Source: Nymphaea colorata
Taxonomy: Eukaryota; Streptophyta; Magnoliopsida; Nymphaeales; Nymphaeaceae
Direction: 5' to 3'
Assembly: GCF_008831285.2 (NCBI RefSeq)
Contig: NC_045144.1
Span: 20,785,716 to 20,849,715 of the forward strand
Length of the DNA: 64,000 nucleotides
How positions within the stretch are numbered: position 1 is the first letter of the stretch; the number at the start of each line of letters is the position of its first letter. Positions 1-12,985 of the stretch are shown here, in pieces. The position numbers were made by a program, and so were the translations under genes. The notes beneath the pieces are model-generated. The model worked only from the letters and a program-made list of their open reading frames with translations, did no database searches and was not told the DNA's origin.

Positions 1-1595
1 AAGATCTTGGGATTGATGTGAATGCCGCGTATAAGAGACAAAAAAATTAAAGCAAATTGGGGAGAGGCAAACAAGTCAAATGTGAATTAAGATAGTGTGT
101 GGAAAGTGGTAATATTATTTAATTTGGTAGTTTCTCAGAACCACCAACCTATCCGTTCAACACGTTTGGGTCGCCTGGATCTTCTTAAAAATGGTAAATT
201 TCATTGATGGTCCACCTTTTGGTCACTATATCTGAAACGAGCTTCATACGTTTTAGATTTCCCGATCCAAACCTTTCTTTTTCATGGAAACTGCAAACGC
301 AGATTTCAAGTAAATATCAAAACTTATTCACGGCTTTCAACTCGAGGTGATTAGAAATCCACGTTAGCGTGAAATCCATTGTTTGAGCGAACAACGGTAG
401 GGATTTCCAATGCCCACCAGCTGGGGTCGATTTCAAATTCACTGCTTTGTCCAATCTGTGGTGGATGCAAACACGATGGATTTGAACCTTTGTGGCTCAA
501 GAAATCCCACTTTCTCTCAATGCAAATAAATAAAGTAATGATTTAAGTATGTATGAATTTTAATCATAACATCAAATCCTTACTTTGATGAACCATGAAT
601 TTTATCATGAATCTTTTATCATATCGGTAAAAAAATGTCATATATCATTCTCATTATGTCAATTGAGACAACGACAACCGTAACACATTTTATGATGCTC
701 ATAAGAAATCAACAGTTATATATATATATATATATATTGAAAACTAGACACTTTGATTTTAATGTTTGAAATGTTTTTTCCATACTCCAAATGACTTTAA
801 GGGGTTGTTGAAGTATTTAAACATTTTTTTTTTGAGGCAGATTCATGAAACAATAATAATGTGCTGTTATTGTTGTCAAACAGCCCTTGAAGATCAAGTG
901 CAAATCATTTTCTTTACAAAATGAATGCATATATTCTAAACTTGTATGACGCATGGAAGGGCCAAGTTCAAAATAATTCAATTTTCAAAATAAATGCAAA
1001 TATGTTAGACTTTTATGCTGCATTAATTTAAGCAAGGGATTTCAGGTAGTCCAAAAATGGGGCTCATATTTTTTTTCTCTTTTTTTATTGAAGGCCGTTT
1101 TCTAGACAGCTGCATGCCATGGGAACCCTGGTTGAATTTGGTTTTTTCAAAAAACTTAAAATCTTTTACTCAGCATTATCCATAACACTTTCTATCTGCC
1201 ATTTTTCTGAATTTTCAAAGATAGTAGCCCCTTGGTTAGGACTTGTCCTTATTAATAGTGGGGGTTGTATTGCCTACCAAAGTGATGTGACAAATCACAC
1301 TCCATTTGCTGACAGAAAAGACTTTTTCTTCATAAAAAGTCAAAAGTTTGCTGACCTGAAATGGAAAAAGAGCAAAAATCCAACCATCATTTAGCTAAAA
1401 TCTTGGTATCCTATATGCTATGTTTATTTCATGAATATCATAAAGGGGCCTGTTTTTCCATTTAAAAAAAAAACCAGACCCCTGGTTTTAGGGCCCTTTG
1501 ACTCTTTCTTGGTTATTTATGCTTTGTTTGATGCACAGATTTTACTGTGCATTGCAGAAACTTGTTGTTTTTATACAGCTTTTCATACTCAAATC

Positions 1596-1705
1596 AAACA
1601 CGGAAAAAAAGTTACTGTGTCAAATTCAATAGATCAAGGTAATTTTACTTAAACACGGAAAAAAAGTTACCGTGTCAAATTTAATAAATCAAGGTAATTT
1701 TACCC
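1596..1705. repeat. 55-bp tandem duplication
   Basis: Two adjacent 55-bp copies (1596-1650 and 1651-1705) both start AAACACGGAAAAAAAGTTAC and differ at only a few positions. They lie in intergenic DNA. Confidence 0.85.
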
Positions 1706-2059
1706 TAGAAAAAATTCGGACTTTTTTCCATCAACTTTTTCTATGGTAATTTTATTGTTCATCAAACGGAATCTTAGTGAAAAAAATTACATCAAGGCAA
1801 CGACACTTTCACAAAGCTCTAAGGTGGTGCGTGATAAACTACGTTTTTTAAAAAATAAGAAGAATTGTTTTTAAAAGGGATTGAATAACCTGCCCTCTTC
1901 CCCAGATTATTTATAAAAAAAAAGTGAGTTTTAGGTGTGTCATCAAAAACACAAACCAATTTTTAAAAAATGATTAAAAAACTATTTTTCATAAAACCAA
2001 TTATTTCAAAACAGTTTTTTACGAGGGTGTCATATGAGCATGTGGATGACACTTTTGAA

Positions 2060-2240
2060 GTGTTTGGATGTCATCAAAACCCTCAGTTTTGACAAAATCG
2101 GGTTTTGGGAAGAATTTATCTAAAATTCAAATGATTCAAAAGCCCAGTTTTGAGTGTATCATCTAAACAACTAAACAAGGGTTTTAAAAACTAGCTAAGT
2201 TTTCGTCAAACTGGGTTACACAAGATGTCATGCAAACACC
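2060..2240. mobile_element. MITE-like element with imperfect terminal inverted repeats
   Basis: The left end (around 2060, GTGTTTGGATGTCATC) is the imperfect reverse complement of the right end (around 2225-2240, GATGTCATGCAAACACC). The similarity continues inward for about 35 bases. The element is about 180 bp and has no coding capacity, which is the size and shape of a MITE. The superfamily is not determined. Confidence 0.45.
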
Positions 2241-3317
2241 CCCCAAGTTTACTCGCTTACCTTCGCTATACATTAATTTAGAAAAAAAACATAAAGTTTC
2301 CAGAATAAGTGCTTTAACTTCATCACAATCTTCCATCTACAATTTATCTACTTACTATTTTAGCTTGTGCATAGTTTTCATTCTTCGCAATAAAAACCTA
2401 GCAAATGGACTCAACCATTTAAAACAATTCATTGTTGTTGGGTGGATAAAAGAGTATTTCATTTTATCATTTACCAAGAGAGCCGAAGCTTCCACCCTAG
2501 GATACCAGGGATATTTTTCCGTTATGCTTTAATTTGGATATTGATTCCTCCTTTTACAGCACAAAAAGTTGATGTTCCGTAAAGACCGACTAGTTACCAG
2601 CCTTGCCTCATTCGTTGGGACAACCCGTTCGAGGATTTTAAAATAGTTTGTGAACTTCGATAGATAATATATTTCTTTGACGTGGGTCAGGTCGCTTATC
2701 TCAGTCACGTAAATATAAATGAACAAACAAGTGGTGCCGTATGCAACCGGGATAGAAGGAGGGTTGACTTGAATTCAAACCTCATTGTGACCACTTGCGG
2801 AACTTGTATGGTTGATGACTTCACAACCAAGAAGAACGAATATATATATATATATAAAAGCAAGATTTATAAAGACAGTTTTTGGACATTACTGGTGACA
2901 ATCGATGGTGGAAGGAAAACAAAAGCAATTATTTAATGAGAAAACTAAGTGGATTCCATTCACCTCAATGATATCTAGGTGGTTGGTGCAAATGTTAGAA
3001 ATATCGTGTCTTGAATGCTGACGAAAAGGATACATGTAAATTGAAGAGAGAGTCATGGAGGTCGAACCAGGCCGATGTGCGCCTCATGATCTTGACTTAC
3101 ATAAGAGGGTCTCTGATGCATGAGATTCAATGGCGGAATCACATATAGGCTGGTGTGGGCAGTTGCCCACACCAGCTTCTCCATTTTCTTTCAATTTTAC
3201 ACTAATTCTCTCTTTTTTTTTTTTACATTAAAATCATTTAATATTTCTAATTGCTTCCGACAAAAATCCTCGTTCCACTCTTGTTTCTAGTAACCCAAAA
3301 ACAAAACATTTCTCCAA

Positions 3318-3318
<1 letters not shown>

Positions 3319-3395
<77 letters not shown>

Positions 3396-3441
3396 CAAAA
3401 AAATACGCCAGTGGTAACCCAAAAACAAAACGTTTTTCTAA

Positions 3442-3486
<45 letters not shown>
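3319..3486. repeat. (CT)n/(TA)n microsatellites with a duplicated flank
   Basis: A CT run (3319-3336) passes directly into a TA run (3337-3393), and a second TA run follows at 3445-3486. The sequence before each block (GTAACCCAAAAACAAAAC) is itself duplicated, near 3290 and 3414, so the whole unit was tandemly copied once. Apparent reading frames across it (poly Tyr-Ile) are artefacts. Confidence 0.9.
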
Positions 3487-3489
<3 letters not shown>

Positions 3490-5287
3490 AGATTTAGCAA
3501 GCCTTTCGTTTTTTTTAAAAAAAAATCGCCTTTTTGTAAGGTAATAAAGAAAAAATAATTCAGGAAAGCTTTTGTCAAGTTTGTTATTCCGGAGCATACG
3601 ATAAGTGATCCCTAGAATTTTTCACAGAAACGAAACTGAAGAGGAAAGTTTTTCCCTCAATCAAACATCCCATCGAACGTAGATTTTCCCTATTAGCTGA
3701 CAGACAGAAAAGGCGATTTGATAGAATTCTGGATTTCAAAGGGCGATTTTTTTCTCCCACCCCACCCGAAATGTTCTTCGGAAATAAATGCCGCATTCAC
3801 CGTCAAAACCAAGAAACGTGACGCCTTTGGAAATGGTCCCGGTTCCAAGTTGTTGACAATCTTGCTCTTATCCGTTCCTTTAGCACCATAAAGAAATTAA
3901 CAGATAATGAGGGGACCTCAAAGGATAAAGTCAAAAAGGTGGGGTTGGTAAAGAAGTGATAACGTGTCCCCGTCAGATTTTAATATTTCGGACGTCAAGT
4001 CCGTGTCCAGTTCTTGCCGTCTTGTAAAAGTTAAAAAAAAAAAAAATTCTCAAACAGAGCCGACATTGTTAACTATTTGCACGACGCGGCACAAAGTTTT
4101 ACCTCATATTGTTGTCCTCGATCGGCGACAAAAGAAACCTTGTGACTTGACTCACTTAGGGTAGGCAGCTAGATCTACGTCATAAATTTTAAATTAAATT
4201 ATTTTTTATGAATGATTCGGTACTATCAATAATTTATTTTTGTTTAATAAACTTATCAAAAAATTATTGATGTAAATTAATGTTTCACTTCATAATTTGT
4301 ATTTGTTTCATAAATCTATTCCAAAACTTATTTGCTTTAATCTTTGAATTATGAAACAATTAGAGCAATATATATAAGAAGTGGCGCACATGAAGCAGAT
4401 TAGAAAATCTTTGTCGCATGAGCTAGACTACAATTTTAAAATTTTAACAAGAGCCAAAATAATTTTTTTAAATTATATATATATATTAATTAAATTTATA
4501 TTTTTAAAATTTTTAAAATATAATGAATGTCATGAAATGTTAAATGTGATGGTCCAAATATATAAGTTAACGTTCACTGTAGTTGACATGAAGCGGTCAG
4601 GCGTGACAACGTCTGCCGGCCACCGTCTGATTGGAAGCCAATCAACGGCAGATCAGTTTCTTTGCAGCAGCCAACAGAAGGGGATATATTTTCTAAATTT
4701 TTTATTTGAGATATTTGCTTCTGTTTTTTTTTTAATGTATATAGTAATATTGTTTGTCAATTCATGCCCTAATATTATAAGTATTAATTTTCATCATGTA
4801 TTGGAAATTTAAAAAAAGCACGTCTTAAAGTATTTTAAGCAAAATGCGAACCTTTTAATGTGTTTATAAGGATTCATTAGATAGAAATCATGTTTTAGTT
4901 CAAATCATTTTTGTAAAAGTAATTGATTTTTATACAATTAAAATTTTAATGCTATAAGAGCCGTTCATTTTTTGACTATTTAAATAAGAAAACGGCTAAC
5001 TTAATATATATTGCTCATCAAATCACTCTTAAATCATATCTATAAGATCATTTTTAAAAACCTAATAATTAATTTTAATAACTTTGGTTTTTACCGTTGC
5101 AAGTGATCACATTGTGAAGGGCAATGTGGATGCGGAATCTCTTACGAAACTAGGAGGATGCAAGCGGACATTGTGAGCAAGTACCCAACCCATTGGGTCC
5201 GCACTTGATGTTACAGTGCTTTATGAATCTACTTAATCTATCATTAAGGTAGACATCATGAAACATTATGCTGTTGTTTTTATTATC

Positions 5288-5607
5288 ATTAAGAAGTCGT
5301 TTGGTAGTATGGACACTACAGCAACCAAACTACCTATTATAGAGTATTCTGACTGCCAAACGACCATTAAAAGTTTGATTATTAAAATAACACAATTAAA
5401 ACCTAAGAAAGCAATCGACTCTTCTTTACCAAATCACTCTGCACATGAATTCTATAGCTTTTGACATTAGAGCATATTTTAATTTTATTTATCGTAAGCG
5501 TTTATATATGCATAATATAATTGAATATTTTTGCAGGTGTTTCATGAATCTGATTTAATTTTTGTGGCACAAACCTAATAATGTTCCTCTTACCAAACAG
5601 CCCCTTA
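5288..5607. mobile_element. possible MITE
   Basis: Inverted copies of a GTCGTTTGGTA/TACCAAACAGC-type end lie near 5294 and 5597. An internal inverted copy lies near 5354-5363 (CTGCCAAACGAC). There is no coding sequence. Boundaries are approximate and no target duplication was confirmed. Confidence 0.3.
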
Positions 5608-6655
5608 ACTCAATAGGTTTTGTTACTTACTGGGCAATGTGAAAGTCAAAATCATAGTAATTCATCCCTAGGGTCAATGAATGCATTGGCTTGCACAACT
5701 GGAGACTCCCGTCGCCACGGCCCCAGCTGGTATGCCAAGACCTCCAAGGGAGTCTATATAATTATAGGTGAGCAAGTGGTTCATCGGTACTGCACAGAAT
5801 GGGGCCTAAACGCCTTAAAATTTCTCTTGTTTTCGGGATCTTGAGGTCATTGGCATTAGTGATGGCTGTAGTGTACCTTTCAAATTTTATGTCGCACCCT
5901 ACCACATTAAAATATAAAAGTATAGTGTTTATGGGAATTGAGCTAGAGACCTGCTTTTTTGCAGACCCTAACTAACTAGCCGCCCACCACAAATGAAATT
6001 TGTGTAATTGTATTTATAAAAAATAACTTATAACAATGAAAGACACATACATATTTGAAAAGACTTATCACCAACACCATGCGTTGATCTTTACCATTAG
6101 GAACTTGTGAATAAAACAGAAGGCCATGTTTTTCAACTTGTGGAGAAATAACTATGAATGTGGAAAGTTCAAACATTATCTCTATTGTCATATATATGTA
6201 TAATAAGATCGATATGTTGAAAGAAATTGATAATGTTTTTCATTTGGTTATATACCGAAAGTGGAGATCATATCCGTTCAAATTGTTTTTGTAAGAAACA
6301 GATCCCGCTATATCTTTTGATTATAGTACGCTATATAAGTTTTCATAATGATTATATATATATATATATATATTGAATGAAAACGGTAGTTTTTTAGAGT
6401 TACCTCACCATCTAATATTCAGTATGATAGATAAAAAAAATTGAATGGAGACTCTAGCTTTTTAGAGTTTTCCAAGCATTTAATATACATCATATGATTC
6501 ATATGATAAATAGTTAAGAGAAAAATTAAAAGAAAAATTGATGAATATTTTCGTTATATAATATTAGTTTACACTTTTTTCTTTTTGTGCTTTATTTCAA
6601 ACATACATATGCTATACAACCTTATTTAAATGGCTTCTCTACATAACCAACACAC

Positions 6656-6687
<32 letters not shown>

Positions 6688-6873
6688 TTTTACAAATTTT
6701 TCTTGCTATGAGGTTAATCGAGTTTGAACAAGGTGAACTTATCTCGACTCATTTACTTAAGCATTCATTTTTTAATTTAAACTTGACTCGTTTACTAAGC
6801 AAAAGAAGGTCGAGACTAGCTTATATGAGTCGAGCTCTGGTTACTCGACTCGTTGAAACAGTGCATAGGCAAT

Positions 6874-7319
6874 TAGGGCTGCAGAACAAGCTGAGCCAAC
6901 TCATGCTCGACTCGAACTCACTTAAAAAAACTCGGCTCATGCTCGGCTCATGCTCGACTCATTTATAAATGAGCCGAGTTCGAACATACAAAGATATTCA
7001 AAACAATAAACGAGTTGAGTTCGAGTTTTAGGAACTCAACTCGTTTATACTCTACTCGACTTGCAAACCGGTACTTTATATAATATTGCAAAACTAGTTT
7101 CTCAAGTGACACGAACAAGTTGCACAAGTTAATGCTTCTACGAGTTAACACGTAAACGAGTTAAATGGGTTAAACGAGTCGAGTTCGAACTCGATTTTAT
7201 TTGGTCAAGTCAAGCTCGAACTTGCTATAAGGAATTCGAGTCAAGTTCAAGCCGAACTTGAGCTCGAGTTTTTTGGGCCGAGTCGAACTCGAGCTCTATT
7301 CGGCTGGTGTGCAACCCTA
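6874..7319. mobile_element. hAT-like non-autonomous element rich in CTCGACTCG motifs
   Basis: The element starts TAGGGCTGCA and ends TGTGCAACCCTA, which are inverted relative to each other. The interior is packed with degenerate CTCGACTCG, GCTCGAGT and GAGCCGAGT motifs on both strands. This is the appearance of a common class of plant non-autonomous DNA elements whose ends resemble hAT transposons. No clean 8-bp target duplication is seen, so the assignment is tentative. Confidence 0.45.
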
Positions 7320-7439
7320 CGGACGGTTCCTTCAAATAAAGCACCAAAATGAAAATCATATTAAAATCACAAGTTATTTTCAAAATATTTTGTGCATGAA
7401 TTTGTCAATTTTTGAAAGCTTAGGATTGCTGAGCGAAAA

Positions 7440-9128
7440 GAAGCTATTTCTTCGCGTTAACAAGGCGCTGCTCTCCGCTTTATCCCTTTTCCGTTTTCGA
7501 ACGGACAGATTTGCCGTAGAAGGAGATCCAACGATCAGAAATCAGTGGCTTGTCGCCGCGTGGGGCCCGCCGGACGCCAACCAGAATTATGCCCTGGGAC
7601 TGAGCTGAGCTTCTTCGGCTTCACGCCCCGTCCCACCGGACGTCGTCCTCGACTGGCCCGCCACTTGTCCCTCCTTCTTTGTCCTCCCCGAACGCGACGA
7701 CTCGTTCCTTCGTCGCTTCCCTTCACTGTCATTTGCGGCGGCTCGAGGGAGAGGTGTACACCCTCCACCCTCGTCTGATCAATGGCGACTCCATCATCTG
7801 AGCTCTGAGCTAAGCTTGCTCTGAAACAATGGAGGAATCCAATGGCGATCGGAGAGAAGGAGCAACGAGAGTCTTCGTCTTCCTGTCAGTGAATCATTCG
7901 GGATGAAGAAGGTTTAGGGTTCCCGCGTCAGAGGCGAGGTGAGTGCGACTCGGTTTTCCGAGCGTATCGCATTTCTGATGTTCCTTTTTCTCCTTTTGGA
8001 GATTCGGTTGCTCTTCTTTTCCGTGGAGGAGCGGTGAATCCGGAGGCTGCGAGACGGAGATTCCACGCCGTCGTCTCGGCGGAGGGCGTCTTCGTTTCTG
8101 GGCTCGGATTTGTCAACGGGAAGGAAGGGGAAACCGTTGATTTTTGGGAATTGAACGGGCCGATTCTTCGGCTTTTTGGCCTTTTATTTATTTGTTGAAG
8201 GTAACGATTCCGTCTCCATTTTTAGACATCGGTTCTTTTCCAGTGTGCCGTGATATGGCGGTTGAGGAGTCTTTTCTTTTTCCCCTCTTTTTTTTATCTT
8301 TCGTTCGTTTTTCCTCTTTTTCTTCGATTTTGGCTCTCCGATGTACGGAGGGAGGTGCCTGTATTGTCCTTTTCTAGATGCGGATTTTTTTATTCAAGAA
8401 AGCTGGAAGCTTTGATTTCGTCCATCGCTGGTTTTTGAACTGGCCTTTAAAAGTGTGCTCCCTCTCTTCCCCTGTGCCCAGTCGTGGGACATTTTGGGAG
8501 TCCTAGAAGCCTTGAAGAGTTCAAGACTCTCCCTCTCTTTCTCTCTCTGTCTCTGTTTTATGAAGCAACAAGACGATCGATCGATGCTCCTGGGTTCTAA
8601 AATTTGAAGGTTTTTCAGGGAGTCGGAGGCTGGAGACGGGTTTTTTTCCCGCGGGGCACGAGCCTTGGTCTGTGCTGCGGAGACTATTAATATTTCCTAG
8701 CGGAGTTCTGTGGTGCAGATGAAGAGCGGTTAAGAATTGAGAGACAAATTCCGACGTGAAAGCGACGTCGACGCGTTGAAGGAGCGGTTCTCGACCTTCT
8801 GTCATTGCGAGGGTTAGAAATCTCATACGACAAGCTTTCCTTCTAGCGGTGGAGTGACGCCGATCTCCAGCGCAGAGAAGCCTTAGCAGGGAAGAGAGGC
8901 GATTTTCTCGGTTCCCTTCGCTGATTTTTCGGTTTCGGTGGACAACTCGTCGAGTGGTTGGTGGGACAAATCTGCGTTGTTTTCTGCTGCCGGATCAATA
9001 CCGGATAAAGCGAGACATCGGGATAATTTTTAGCCTGCCTTCTTGTTTTCCCACGACCAAATTCGATCTTCCTCTGTTCTTCCCTCTGAGCACGCTGAAA
9101 GGGACTTAGACGAAGATAGTGACGGAGA
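7440..9128 (+). promoter_or_regulatory. GC-rich promoter/leader region of the DUF789 gene
   Basis: GC content rises sharply near 7.45 kb and stays high to the start codon at 9129, unlike the AT-rich flanks. The stretch carries several short upstream ATGs (one at 7783 with an early stop) and a good splice donor (GTGAGT near 7939). A leader intron ending around 8718 (TGCAG) is possible. Overlapping open frames on both strands are explained by GC content and are not called as genes. The transcription start is not determined. Confidence 0.45.
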
Positions 9129-9254
9129 ATGTCAGGCAAGCGTGAGCTACTCCATCAGGCGATTCCCGAGTCGAATCTGGAACGCTTTCTGGACTGCACG
9201 ACGCCGGCAGTGCCGGCCATACCTCTCGAAAAGGTATGAGGCTAGTCCTTTTCT

Positions 9255-9289
<35 letters not shown>

Positions 9290-11369
9290 TTCTTTCCTTT
9301 AAATCTACCAAGGATTATGTGAATTCTTTCATTTGAATCCAGAGCAACTAAAGATTAAATAAGTTGATTAAGAGTTGTCTGACCCTCTACCCAGTATAAA
9401 ATTACTTTTATAAAGTCAAATTAAAATAATTAACTCAATCCAGTTTACTAATTCATTGCAACTTCAATTGGGAAAATCGATTCCAGCGAGTTAACAGCAA
9501 TTTAACTTAAGGTGAAGTATACCCGAGACTGCTTGGGGAATCATTCATTTTTGGTGGGTTGTGTTTGAACAGGGTTGGGAGGAAAGCATGGCGTGGGAGC
9601 CACTGGAGGAAATGCCCACGCAGTTCTTCAGGCTATGCGACCTCTGGAAATGCTTCGATGAATGGAGCGCATATGGCGCGGCAGTGCCCGTTCTGGTAAA
9701 CGGCGGGAAGGAGAGGGTGGTCCAGTACTTCGTCCCCTACCTCTCCGCCCTTCAGATTTACACTACTGCTCCCCACAAGGCCCTCCTTCCCGACCCACTC
9801 AGGTCTCTATCTTTCTCTGTGTGTGTGTACATATATATATATATATATATATGCACGCCGGGATTCTGTCCCATCTTTCTGAAGAGTATGTGTTGTGCAT
9901 GTAAAACATTGAGTTCTTTAGTGGACCCCTTGGTCCCCGTCTGAGCTGCCCTTACTGTTCTTAGACAGTGATGGATAGCTTTACCTTACTGATCCTGTTA
10001 GACCCACCAGAGATATTGTTGCCCTCTAGAAAGGGCTGACCGTCTCCATGAATGTCAGTGAAACAAATCTCATAATCTTGGACAAATTTAGATGGTAAAT
10101 AGTAGTAACTTATACTGTGGCACTCTAGGGGATCCCACATCGACTGCTGGCAACAAAGTTTGTGCAGTTACACTTCAGGAGTCAGTTTTCAGTTCCTGAA
10201 AAATGTAATTTTGATGATCAAAATTCAGAAATCAGCTCAGGCCGATTTCATAGACTGAAAGTTTGGTTATTTAGAAATTTTCGAAGCTTTCTGACTGAAT
10301 CTTCCTTGTATATCCAACAAAGCAACGAAATGTTTAATTTTTATGTTTTGGAGGAGTATTGAATAATTAGTCGGAATCTGGATTGGCCATGACCATACCC
10401 ATCGTTGGTGGGCGTTTGATGAGTGGTCTCTCCTTGGTATTCATGATTCATTTTCTTTCTTTTCCCCCTTTTTCAGCGGCGACTTCAGCGATTCCGAGAC
10501 GTCGAGGGCTGAGGAGATGAGTGACTCGGATTGCTCTCACTCGATCAGCTTCAGCAGCAGCAGCGGCAGCGAGAAGGCCGAGTCGTGGGACTGTGGGTCC
10601 AACGGTTCGGCCGGAGAGCAGGAGAGCACCTGGTGTCGCCCGCGAGATCGCCTGGGCCACCTCTACCTCGACTACTTCGAGCACGCGCCCCCTCACGCTA
10701 GAGTGCCGCTCATGGAGAAGGTATTAATTCTATCTGCTCCTTGCCGGCGATCCGCGTTTGAGATTCTCATTAGATAGTTGGAATTGGATGGTCACAGACA
10801 AATCCAATTCTTATCCTGAATCTTGCTTTTCTTCCACCTGTATCAAATGTGGACTCTGCATCTTTCATATGTATCTGATTTCCAGGTATTAAAGTGTGAT
10901 GGCTAAGCTTGTCTGCCCGTTAAGAGTCCGAGCAGCGTTATGAGCCCCTCATCTCTTTTAGAGGCTTGTCTGTATTGTTATAGTATACTGACAACTATAG
11001 ATGAAAAGCAAGCAACTTTGCAACGTGAAAGGGGAACTATGATCCTCACTACTTTCCTGATCTTCATTCTACTGCCTTTTAAATGTTTAAAACCAATCCT
11101 TTGACCGTCGAAGGACCCGAGTGTTGTTTGATGTCCTTCTCAAGATTTAACTCTTTTTTTTTTCTTCTTTTGGCAACTCGCAGATCAATCAGTTGAGTCG
11201 AGAGTACCCGGAGCTCAACAGCTTGAGGAGCATTGACCTTTCTGCAGCGAGCTGGATGTCTGTTGCATGGTAAGCTGGCAGCCTGGCACATGACATCAGC
11301 CTTATCTCTTTGATTTACAATAAAGATTGATGGCGATGCCCAACCCAGAAACTCTTCTTTAAATCATGG

Positions 11370-11435
<66 letters not shown>

Positions 11436-12985
11436 TGACTGGTCTGCTTTGGGTTGTCTTTGGCCGTCCTGCCACTTGGGCCTCCTCCACAGCCAAATTG
11501 GTGGCCCCTTGTATATTGTGGTAGCTGATATATTTGTGCCAGAAAACAAGGGCCCTCTTATGCTACGATGCTCACAACACAAGGTGTGCGGGGCTCACCA
11601 GGAGGGGAGACGTAACACACGAGAATGGGCATCAAACATGGCTCCGTATATAAATCCAGATGCCAAATTATAAAAGAAATGCACATAATGTAACATTATT
11701 ATATAAGTAGTCAACTGCCAATATGTCCTACTCATATCATCCCCTCCAAACACGCGCCAACATGATAGAGTGGTGGTGAAGAACTGTGAGGATCTAAAGC
11801 GGATTCTTGTCCACGAATCGAAGTTCCCGTCACTAATGGCGGTCGTTTGTTGTTCGTCGTGGTGATGCTTAGCGTTGCGCTCTTTTGACTGAAGGCACAG
11901 TCTTCCTTGTGTTTGGTGCAGGTATCCTATCTACCACATCCCGGCGAGTCGCACGGCGCGAGATCTCTCGGCGTCGTTCCTCACTTACCATACGCTTTCT
12001 TTCTCTTTTCAAGGCAAGCCTCTTGTCCCTTCCCATTGTGTATTTTTCTAATCGAGGTAGAGAGTTGCGGATACTCTTCCTTATCATCACTGAGGAATGA
12101 GAAGCAAGTCCCGTAAAAGGAAGTGGTTTAGTTTAGAAGAAAGAGCATTTTTTTCAAAAATATGTAAAAAGAGTCAAAGAGCAAAACTTTTTGTAAAAAG
12201 AAGAAAGCGGGACTCACCACCTTAGTGAAAGGTTTTCTTTGCCGAAAGGTAAAAATTTGCCTAGCGTCAAAGTAAAAATTACTTGAACCCAAGGTCTTTG
12301 ATAACTCCGAAAAAACGTCCACAGTGAAATTTTAACCATTCATAGGTCTTGAAATCAACCAAAAAAAAATTGACTATTTTCATGTTCTATAGACAAAAAG
12401 AGAGAGAAGTAAAGAAAGTTGTGCCTCAAAAGGACCAAGTTTCTCCCCTGAAATTGTACCCGGCAATAGGCTAAATGAAGTTTGAACAGCTTGTGGGGTT
12501 GTTTTGGGAGTTCTGATAAGGTACAAACTACAATATGCTCCTGTATATAATTTTTGAGGAGGTGTGTTTGAAGTATATTTGGTTGCAGAAGTTTTTTTTT
12601 AAAAAAATCTGTACCATTTTATCTCGCCTTTATTTTTCTCGACAAAATCTTAGGAATTCTTTAACATACAGATGAAGCTGCTCTGTTTCTTGCCATTCAA
12701 TTTTCCACGTATCAGTATTTGATCATCTGCTTTCTTGTTTCTGATACGTCGGATGCAGACATGGAAGACGGGACTGTGTTGTCGTCCGATGCCAAGTCCT
12801 CCTCGCCGATCAGATTGCCGCCGTTCGGGATAGCCACGTACAAGCTACATGGAGAGGTGTGGCTGTCAGGCGGGCCATGGGACCAGCACCGCCTTTACTC
12901 CCTCTGGACCTCCGCCTTGTCCTGGCTCGCCCAGTTGCAGCTCACCCACCCTGACTTCCGCTTCTTCCTCAGCCACAAAGACTAA
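9129..12985 (+). CDS. DUF789 family protein, six exons
   Basis: Coding exons: 9129-9233, 9573-9802, 10477-10720, 11184-11269, 11922-12013 and 12759-12985. Spliced length is 984 bases, or 327 residues, with consistent phases. The product starts [10 protein letters not shown], followed by the family's N-terminal [14 protein letters not shown] motif. It continues with a [22 protein letters not shown] core, an acidic/serine-rich linker (exon 3), an [15 protein letters not shown] motif, [16 protein letters not shown] and a C-terminal [27 protein letters not shown] block. These are hallmarks of plant DUF789 proteins, whose biochemical role is unknown. Exons are GC-rich and introns AT-rich. The start is the first ATG giving the conserved N-terminus. 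Intron 5 appears to begin with GC instead of GT. Intron 4 (11270-11921) contains a (TA)n array. Confidence 0.92.
9251..9294. repeat. (TTC)n microsatellite in DUF789 intron 1
   Basis: A near-perfect TTC/CTT run lies just downstream of the first splice donor. Confidence 0.85.
11371..11433. repeat. (TA)n microsatellite in DUF789 intron 4
   Basis: About 63 bases of pure TA dinucleotides. Confidence 0.95.

Larger units (their letters stand above)
1..6873. other. AT-rich intergenic region with decayed repeats
   Basis: No convincing gene is seen. Open frames here are short, of low complexity and match no family I recognise. The stretch holds MITE-like elements, a 55-bp tandem duplication, (CT)n/(TA)n arrays and other short (TA)n runs, listed separately. 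Confidence 0.6.

Noticed and set aside
3234..3597. Overlapping open frames of poly Tyr-Ile
   Set aside because: They are translations of (TA)n and (CT)n microsatellites on both strands.
7535..8438. Several overlapping open frames on both strands
   Set aside because: They lie in the GC-rich leader/promoter of the DUF789 gene, overlap each other and match no family; open frames are expected by base composition.
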